Origin: Mycobacterium sp. 4858
GTDB lineage: Bacteria > Actinomycetota > Actinomycetes > Mycobacteriales > Mycobacteriaceae
Length of the DNA: 64,000 bases
Direction: 5' to 3'
Assembly (NCBI RefSeq): GCF_900240975.1
Contig: NZ_LT968775.1
Span: 1,054,001 to 1,118,000 of the forward strand
The number at the start of each line of letters is the position of its first letter. The first letter of the stretch is position 1. This document shows, piece by piece, positions 59,349 through 64,000 of this stretch. The position numbers and the translations under genes were made by a program. The notes beneath the pieces were generated by a model. The model ran no database searches. It worked only from the letters and a program-made list of their open reading frames with translations, and had not been told where the DNA came from.

Positions 59349-59768
59349 TCAAGGGTTCACGTTGGGGCACACCTGTTTGATCCAAGCGGTGAGCGCGTCC
59401 CGGTTGGTGTCGAGATCGGGGTCGTCGGGCCGCGCGCCGCCGGTGGTGACGAAGTGCTCGATCGCGGCCTTCACCGTGTCCGGCGGACCGTACTTTTCCA
59501 GCGTGTCGGCGTACTTGCGCGCCTTCTCGGGGTTGTTGGCCACCATCAGGTTGTCTTTGGCGAAGGAGATGTCCAGGCAGGTGGACTGGTCGAACGACTG
59601 GGCTTGCGTGGAGGGCGGTGTAGTTGGCGGCGACGACGTGGACGCCTGCGGGGACGACGTCGGTGCCTGACTCGCCGTCGAGCCTGACGCCGATGTGCCG
59701 CTCGAACACCCCGCGGTGAGGATGGCGAGCGCGACCATTGCTGCGGACGTAATCCGGTGTAGCCGCAT
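59349..59768 (-). CDS. Small predicted lipoprotein
   Basis: A 139-aa protein. Signal peptide with lipobox LTAGC (Cys 21), then a Ser/Thr/Pro-rich linker (about 22-57) and a compact domain with two cysteines (STCLDISFAKDNLMVANNPE, ALTAWIKQVCPNVNP) that may form a disulfide. It is typical of mycobacterial Lpp proteins. Function unknown. It starts at ATG 59768. Confidence 0.82.
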   Translation of the reverse strand: MRLHRITSAAMVALAILTAGCSSGTSASGSTASQAPTSSPQASTSSPPTTPPSTQAQSFDQSTCLDISFAKDNLMVANNPEKARKYADTLEKYGPPDTVKAAIEHFVTTGGARPDDPDLDTNRDALTAWIKQVCPNVNP

Positions 59769-60182
59769 CGCAGGCTCCCTTATTCCGAAATGGTGTTTGC
59801 TGGGCGGAGCTTACCGGCAGCCGGCGATCGCCGGGCGCACTTTCAAGCGCTGTTTACGTCGGAGCCATTCCGCGAGGTGCGCGGCGATGGGATCCGTACC
59901 ATCCGCTTTTGTTGACCTAGGAAACCCTTGAACTGCGAATCATTCTGCGCTGTCGACGCGCGTCGAGCCCCGACTTCTCCATGCGGACCCGGCGCGCACC
60001 ATCCCCTCGGTGGGTGAATCACCGGCGCTTGGACAAATGAGCCGACGGTCATTTCGGGTGAGTTTGCGCAATTTGCTGTCACAGCGGATATGCTTCCGTC
60101 CACCTCTCGCTTTGACCGGCGCATGTGCCGGCCGCGCCGAAGTTTGAGGCCGCTACGCGACGACAAAAGGGTGTGCAAACGA
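59769..60182. other. Divergent gap between two lipoprotein genes
   Basis: About 414 bp with no supported gene. It is the promoter region of both lipoprotein genes. The frames that cross it are antisense or out of frame to the genes on either side. Confidence 0.5.
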
Positions 60183-60929
60183 ATGCGCCGAATACCAACC
60201 GCAGTCTCGGCCGTGGCCATCGGATTGCTGATCGCCGGGTGCGGCGGCGGTAACCAGGGCGGCTCCGGCTCGTCGCCCACGACGTCGTCGCGGCCACCGG
60301 TGGCGCAGGCCGCACTGCCCGGCTTACTGCTCTCGTCGGCGGATATCGACAGCGCGCTGGGCGTCACCGGATCCAAGAGCAAAGAAAAGACGGACAAGCT
60401 CCAGGACGACAACGCGAAGCAGCAGTGGCCCGCCGGGTGGAAATTCCCTGACGATTGCCTCTTCGCCATCGGCCCCGGGGAGGCGCCCGTTTATGCCGGC
60501 AGCGGCTACACCGCGGCCAGCGGCGACGATGAGGTCGCATCCCTGCCGCCGAACTCCAACGAACCGGATCCCGAGGTGAGCCAGGTTCTGGTGCTGTTCC
60601 CGTCCGGCAAAGAGGCGAACGGTTTCTTCACCACCTCGGCGCAGCGGTGGCCAGTCTGCGCCAACCGCCAATTCACGACCCCGGCCGGGCCGGACAGCCC
60701 TGAGACGGCGTGGCAGGTGGGGCCGGTCTCCAACACCAACGGCATGCTGAGCACCACCCTGACGATGACACTGCGCGACAACGGCAACGTCCTGCTGACC
60801 ATGACCTGCCAGCGCGCGCTGACGGTGCGCAACAACCTCGCGATCGATGTCGGCGTCGTCCGCAAGGATCCCGCGGACTTGGCTACCAAGCTCGCCGGTC
60901 AGCTCGCGGGCAAAGTCGACAAGCAGTGA
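60183..60929 (+). CDS. PknH-like sensor-domain lipoprotein
   Basis: A 248-aa protein. A short signal peptide ends at lipobox IAGC (Cys 20). The domain begins at LPGLLLSSADIDSALGVTG, the family mark, and shows the four-cysteine pattern of the PknH extracellular domain (PDDCLFAI, RWPVCANRQF, TMTCQRAL). Such proteins (LppH, LprQ neighbours) lie on the cell surface and may sense ligands; the ligand is unknown. ATG 60183 is used, an upstream in-frame ATG at 60090 lacks sense. Confidence 0.84.
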   Translation: MRRIPTAVSAVAIGLLIAGCGGGNQGGSGSSPTTSSRPPVAQAALPGLLLSSADIDSALGVTGSKSKEKTDKLQDDNAKQQWPAGWKFPDDCLFAIGPGEAPVYAGSGYTAASGDDEVASLPPNSNEPDPEVSQVLVLFPSGKEANGFFTTSAQRWPVCANRQFTTPAGPDSPETAWQVGPVSNTNGMLSTTLTMTLRDNGNVLLTMTCQRALTVRNNLAIDVGVVRKDPADLATKLAGQLAGKVDKQ

Positions 60930-60953
60930 GTCGCTTGGCTCCTGGCGTGGCGC

Positions 60954-61835
60954 CTACGAGGCGGATGCCAATTCCGCGATGAGCTCGGCGAGGGCGAGAA
61001 TCCGCTCGGCGTTGCGGACGTGCAGGCTCTCGATCATCCGACCGTCCATCGTGATGACACTGGTGCCCGCGGCCCGCGCCTGCTCGTAGGCCGCGACCAC
61101 CTTGCGGGCGTCGGTGAGTTCCTCTTGCGAGGGGCCGAACAGGTCGTTCGCCGGCCCTATCTGGGACGGATGAATCAAAGTCTTGCCGTCGAAACCCATT
61201 TCGCGGCCTTGCCGGGCCTCGGCGCGAAACCCGTCTTCGTCGGTGATGTCGTTGAAGACCCCGTCCAGGATCACCTTTCCGGCCGCCCTGGCTCCCAGCA
61301 CGGCCAACGCCAGCGCGGGCACGACGGGCGCGCGCCCGGGCACGTGCAAGCCGTGCAGATCGTTCACCAGGTCATTGGTGCCGACCACCATTGCCGCCAA
61401 TCGATCGCTGGCCGAGGCGATCTCCTCGGCCCGCAGGAAGGACCGCGGCGTTTCGATCATCACCCACAGCCGCAACGACTCGGGCGCGTCGAGCGCGTCG
61501 AGCGTTGCGGCCAGCGCTCGAACCTGGTCACCCGACTCCACCTTCGGCACCAGCACCCCGTCGGCGGTCGAGCGCGCCACAGCCGCCAGGTCCTCGTCGT
61601 GCCACTCGGTGTCCAAACCGTTGATGCGCACGACGACCTCCCGGGGGCTGTAACCATCGGACGAGATCGCGTCGCACACCGCCGCCCTCGAATCGGCTTT
61701 GGCGTCAGGCCCGACGGCGTCCTCGAGGTCGAAGATGACCACGTCGGCGGCGAGCGATTTGCCCTTCTCCAATGCCCGAGGCTTGTTGCCGGGCAGGTAC
61801 AAGGCCGAGCGGCGCGGGCGCAACGTGGGTGCCAT
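60954..61835 (-). CDS. CitE-like HpcH/HpaI family lyase
   Basis: A 293-aa CitE-like enzyme: RRSALYLPGNKPRALEKGKS, DVVIFDLEDAVGPDAKADSR (metal-binding Asp/Glu), VVVRINGLDTEWHDEDL, VMIETPRSFLRAEEIA and KTLIHPSQIGPAND. Stand-alone CitE-like proteins cleave or form malyl-CoA or citramalyl-CoA type esters. ATG 61835 is chosen with AGGAGG 10 bases upstream; a TTG at 61838 is adjacent. Confidence 0.87.
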   Translation of the reverse strand: MAPTLRPRRSALYLPGNKPRALEKGKSLAADVVIFDLEDAVGPDAKADSRAAVCDAISSDGYSPREVVVRINGLDTEWHDEDLAAVARSTADGVLVPKVESGDQVRALAATLDALDAPESLRLWVMIETPRSFLRAEEIASASDRLAAMVVGTNDLVNDLHGLHVPGRAPVVPALALAVLGARAAGKVILDGVFNDITDEDGFRAEARQGREMGFDGKTLIHPSQIGPANDLFGPSQEELTDARKVVAAYEQARAAGTSVITMDGRMIESLHVRNAERILALAELIAELASAS

Positions 61836-62000
61836 CAACCGATTCGCCTCCTGTCGTGGAGCTCATGGGTGCATAGTGACCGCGGCATAGGCAGAAAGTA
61901 CCCTTCGATACGGGTGGTTTAGCCGCGCGGTTGGTCTGCGGTGAGCCTCCGGAACGCGAATTGGCCGCCGCGGCGGCGCAATCCCGGGAGGGAGTAGCGA

Positions 62001-62924
62001 ATGTCAACACTTGGCTCCGCGCGCACCGAGGGTGACAGCTGGGATCTGGCCTCCAGCGTCGGGGCGACCGCGACGATGGTTGCCGCGTCCCGGGCGCTGG
62101 CCTCCCGTGCGCCGGACCCGCTGCTCGACGACCGGTTCGCCGAGCCCTTGGTGCGCGCCGTCGGCCACCCGTTCTTCGTCCGCATGCTGGACGGCGAGAT
62201 CCCGCTCGACAGCGACGACATGCCCTTGACGCTGCAGCAGCGTCGTGAGCAGATCGCCGTGCGCACCAAGTTTTTCGACGACTTCCTGACGTCGGCGACC
62301 GCGGCGGGCATACGTCAGGCCGTCATCTTGGCGGCCGGACTTGACGCTCGCGCCTACCGGTTGCCGTGGCCGGCGGGCACGGTGGTCTACGAGGTCGATC
62401 AGCCCGCGGTCATCGCGTTCAAAGGCGACACGCTGGCCCGGATCGGGGCCGAACCGACCGCCGAACGCCGAACCGTGGGTATCGATCTGCGTGAGGACTG
62501 GCCAAAAGCCCTACGAGAGACTGGCTTTGACGCCGCCGCCCCCACGGCGTGGATCGCTGAGGGTCTGCTCCCGTACCTGCCACCGCAGGCACAGGACCGG
62601 CTGTTGGACAACATCACCGCGCTCAGCGCGCCGGGCAGCCGGCTGGCGACCGAGAACATCACCGACATGGGCGTGTTCAGCGATGAGCGAGCCCGGGCGA
62701 TGCGCACCACGTGGCGGAAGCACGGGCTGGACATCGATGTCGCCGAACTGGTGTGGCACGGGGAACGCCAACCCGCCGGCGAGCACCTGGCCGCCACCGG
62801 CTGGGTCGTCACCCCTTACCCCACCGAGCGGCTGTACGCCGACTACGGCTTCGCCGTTCCCGACAGCGAGATCTTCAAGACTTTCCGGGGCGCCGTCACC
62901 TACATCAGTGCCGAAAGGGGCTGA
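62001..62924 (+). CDS. TIGR00027-type SAM-dependent methyltransferase
   Basis: A 307-aa paralogue of the protein at 31678-32613: [66 protein letters not shown]. It starts at ATG 62001 after GGGAGGGAG. The acceptor is unknown. The two copies share the core but differ in flanks, so they are old paralogues and not a recent duplication. Confidence 0.88.
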   Translation: MSTLGSARTEGDSWDLASSVGATATMVAASRALASRAPDPLLDDRFAEPLVRAVGHPFFVRMLDGEIPLDSDDMPLTLQQRREQIAVRTKFFDDFLTSATAAGIRQAVILAAGLDARAYRLPWPAGTVVYEVDQPAVIAFKGDTLARIGAEPTAERRTVGIDLREDWPKALRETGFDAAAPTAWIAEGLLPYLPPQAQDRLLDNITALSAPGSRLATENITDMGVFSDERARAMRTTWRKHGLDIDVAELVWHGERQPAGEHLAATGWVVTPYPTERLYADYGFAVPDSEIFKTFRGAVTYISAERG

Positions 62925-62972
62925 GCGCGGCCTCCTCCGGTGGGCTGCGGAAAGCGGAGGGAGTTCACGCCC

Positions 62973-63413
62973 CTAGCTTCCGTCTGCCCGGTGGTACTCA
63001 TCGTTGATGAGGATCTGAACGCCCCGCCATCCCCAGTAGACGCGGTGGGCGGTGATCAGTTCGTCGTCAATCTCCATGACCTCGACGAAGTCCATCTGGG
63101 GACCGTTCGGGGTCTCGCGCGGGTATTCCCACGTCGCGCGGTGCCCATCGGTGAAGAATCCGGCGCGGTGGTACTGGCGTTCATCGGGTGTACGAGCAAC
63201 GACTTCGGTGAGGAAGGGACGCAGCTCATCGTGACCCCGGCATACCCCCGGGCCGCCGAGTATGTGAGCGGCGACCGGGCTTTCCAGTACCGCGTCCTGC
63301 GCATAGCAGGCCAGCAGCCCCTCGACATCGTGCTCCGCGAGTGCCTTCTCCCATGCATGAGTTACCGCTTGGATGCTGGCGACGTCATCTCTGGTGTTGG
63401 TCTTATTCGTCAT
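62973..63413 (-). CDS. SnoaL/NTF2-like protein
   Basis: A 146-aa protein: VTHAWEKALAEHDVEGLLAC, YAQDAVLESPVAAHILGGPG, YHRAGFFTDGHRATWEYPRE, MDFVEVMEIDDELITAHRVY. This is a typical SnoaL-like domain. ATG 63413 with AGGGC upstream is chosen; the open frame extends upstream to 63608 antisense to zwf. Function unknown. Confidence 0.8.
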   Translation of the reverse strand: MTNKTNTRDDVASIQAVTHAWEKALAEHDVEGLLACYAQDAVLESPVAAHILGGPGVCRGHDELRPFLTEVVARTPDERQYHRAGFFTDGHRATWEYPRETPNGPQMDFVEVMEIDDELITAHRVYWGWRGVQILINDEYHRADGS

Positions 63414-63457
63414 ATGCCCTGGGTTGCCCGGGATGGATCCGGCTAACCGGGGTGCAA

Positions 63458-64000
63458 TCAGCCCCTGACGTCCCGCCACTCGCGCTCGAACGGCAGCCGC
63501 CACGCATTGGGTGCGATCAATTGATGAATGGCGTTGGGGCCCCAGGTGCCCGGCTGGTACATCTTCGCCGGCGGGGGGTCGTCGAGCAGTTCCTGCGAAC
63601 GCTCCCACAACGATTCGATGCCCTCGGCGGTGGTGAACAGCGTGTGATCGCCACGCATGGCGTCGAGGATGAGCCGTTCGTACGCCTCCAGCACGTCCAC
63701 CACGGTGTCGATCTCCTGCGAGGAGAACTGCATGGACAGCTTGTCCAGCTTCATGCCGGGGCCCGGCCGCTTGCCGTAGAACGACAGCGACACCTTCGAG
63801 TTGTCGGCGAGGTCGAAAGTGAGGTGATCCGGACCTTGAGTCCCGACCCCTGAGCCGGGCGGGAACATCGTCCGGGGCGCCTCCCGGAACGCGATCGAGA
63901 TGATGCGGATGCCCTCGGCCATCTTCTTGCCGGTGCGCAGATAAATCGGCACGCCGGCCCAGCGCCAGTTGTCGATGCCGACCCTGAGGGCGATGAACGT
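63458..64000 (-). CDS. zwf: Glucose-6-phosphate dehydrogenase, C-terminal part
   Basis: The C-terminal 180 residues of glucose-6-phosphate 1-dehydrogenase, open to the window edge. Marks are WRWAGVPIYLRTGKKMAEG, DKLSMQFSSQEIDTVVDVLE, AYERLILDAMRGDHTLF and the C-terminal WGPNAIHQLIAPNAWRLPFE. It catalyses the first step of the pentose phosphate pathway. The catalytic His-Asp and NADP-binding parts lie beyond the edge. Confidence 0.93.
   Translation of the reverse strand, partial: TFIALRVGIDNWRWAGVPIYLRTGKKMAEGIRIISIAFREAPRTMFPPGSGVGTQGPDHLTFDLADNSKVSLSFYGKRPGPGMKLDKLSMQFSSQEIDTVVDVLEAYERLILDAMRGDHTLFTTAEGIESLWERSQELLDDPPPAKMYQPGTWGPNAIHQLIAPNAWRLPFEREWRDVRG

Noticed and set aside
1..64000. 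CRISPR arrays, insertion sequences, rRNA and tRNA genes
   Set aside because: No regularly spaced repeats, transposase-like proteins or tRNA/rRNA cores were noticed on reading; a dedicated scan was not possible.

Overview
The window is high-GC chromosomal DNA from a mycobacterium, most likely a slow-growing non-tuberculous species. This rests on a type VII secretion (ESX) locus, a PPE gene, F420-type (Ddn/PPOX) oxidoreductases, two TIGR00027-type methyltransferases, a sulfolipid-addressing (GAP) protein, a DUF732 protein, mycobacterial-style lipoproteins and the M. tuberculosis Rv0366c/Rv0367c-like toxin-antitoxin pair. I saw no tRNA, rRNA, CRISPR array or insertion sequence.

Positions 1-20322 hold a non-canonical ESX locus built from four blocks. 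A second eccD-like gene leaves the left edge on the minus strand. Divergent from it run a single-gene fused eccC, eccD, mycP, a proline-rich MinD/EspI-type ATPase and a pair of predicted secreted proteins (115 aa with a YxxxD motif, 750 aa with a WxG turn). Convergent with these, on the minus strand, is an operon that reads EspH-like, EspL/YbaB-like, EspC/PE-like, a 467-aa Ala/Gly-rich protein, PE-like, PPE-like, EspG and two Esx proteins. Divergent from that operon are eccA and a second MinD-type ATPase. EccB and EccE are not in the window. The fused EccC looks ESX-2-like, whereas EspH/EspL/EspI-like genes are ESX-1 traits, so I do not assign it to a standard ESX number.

Positions 21200-31504 are an accessory and partly decaying region: an SDR/esterase/oxidoreductase operon facing a TetR gene, a broken SRPBCC gene, a cytochrome P450 with unusual active-site motifs, a zeta-type toxin-antitoxin operon under a large palindrome, a ruined SDR, a Ddn-like protein, a GAF-EAL protein and an alpha/beta hydrolase.

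Positions 31678-46860 contain several small regulator-target circuits readable from operators: a MarR gene with twin TAGGTGAT-type palindromes around a SnoaL-like gene and an SDR; a TetR gene with two near-identical 18-bp palindromes in front of a PPE gene/TetR pair and a frameshifted O-methyltransferase; and a third TetR facing DUF1772, NIPSNAP and DUF4267 genes. A PPOX-membrane fusion and a membrane GGDEF-EAL protein also lie here.

Positions 46906-64000 carry a diguanylate cyclase remnant, a nucleoside-phosphorylase-like protein, a cysteine/tryptophan repeat secreted protein, a GGDEF-EAL protein with a degenerate cyclase motif, and mostly ordinary envelope and metabolic genes (FKBP isomerase, BBE-type FAD oxidase, GAP protein, methyltransferases, NAGGN-type M42 peptidase, lipoproteins, CitE-like lyase), ending inside glucose-6-phosphate dehydrogenase.
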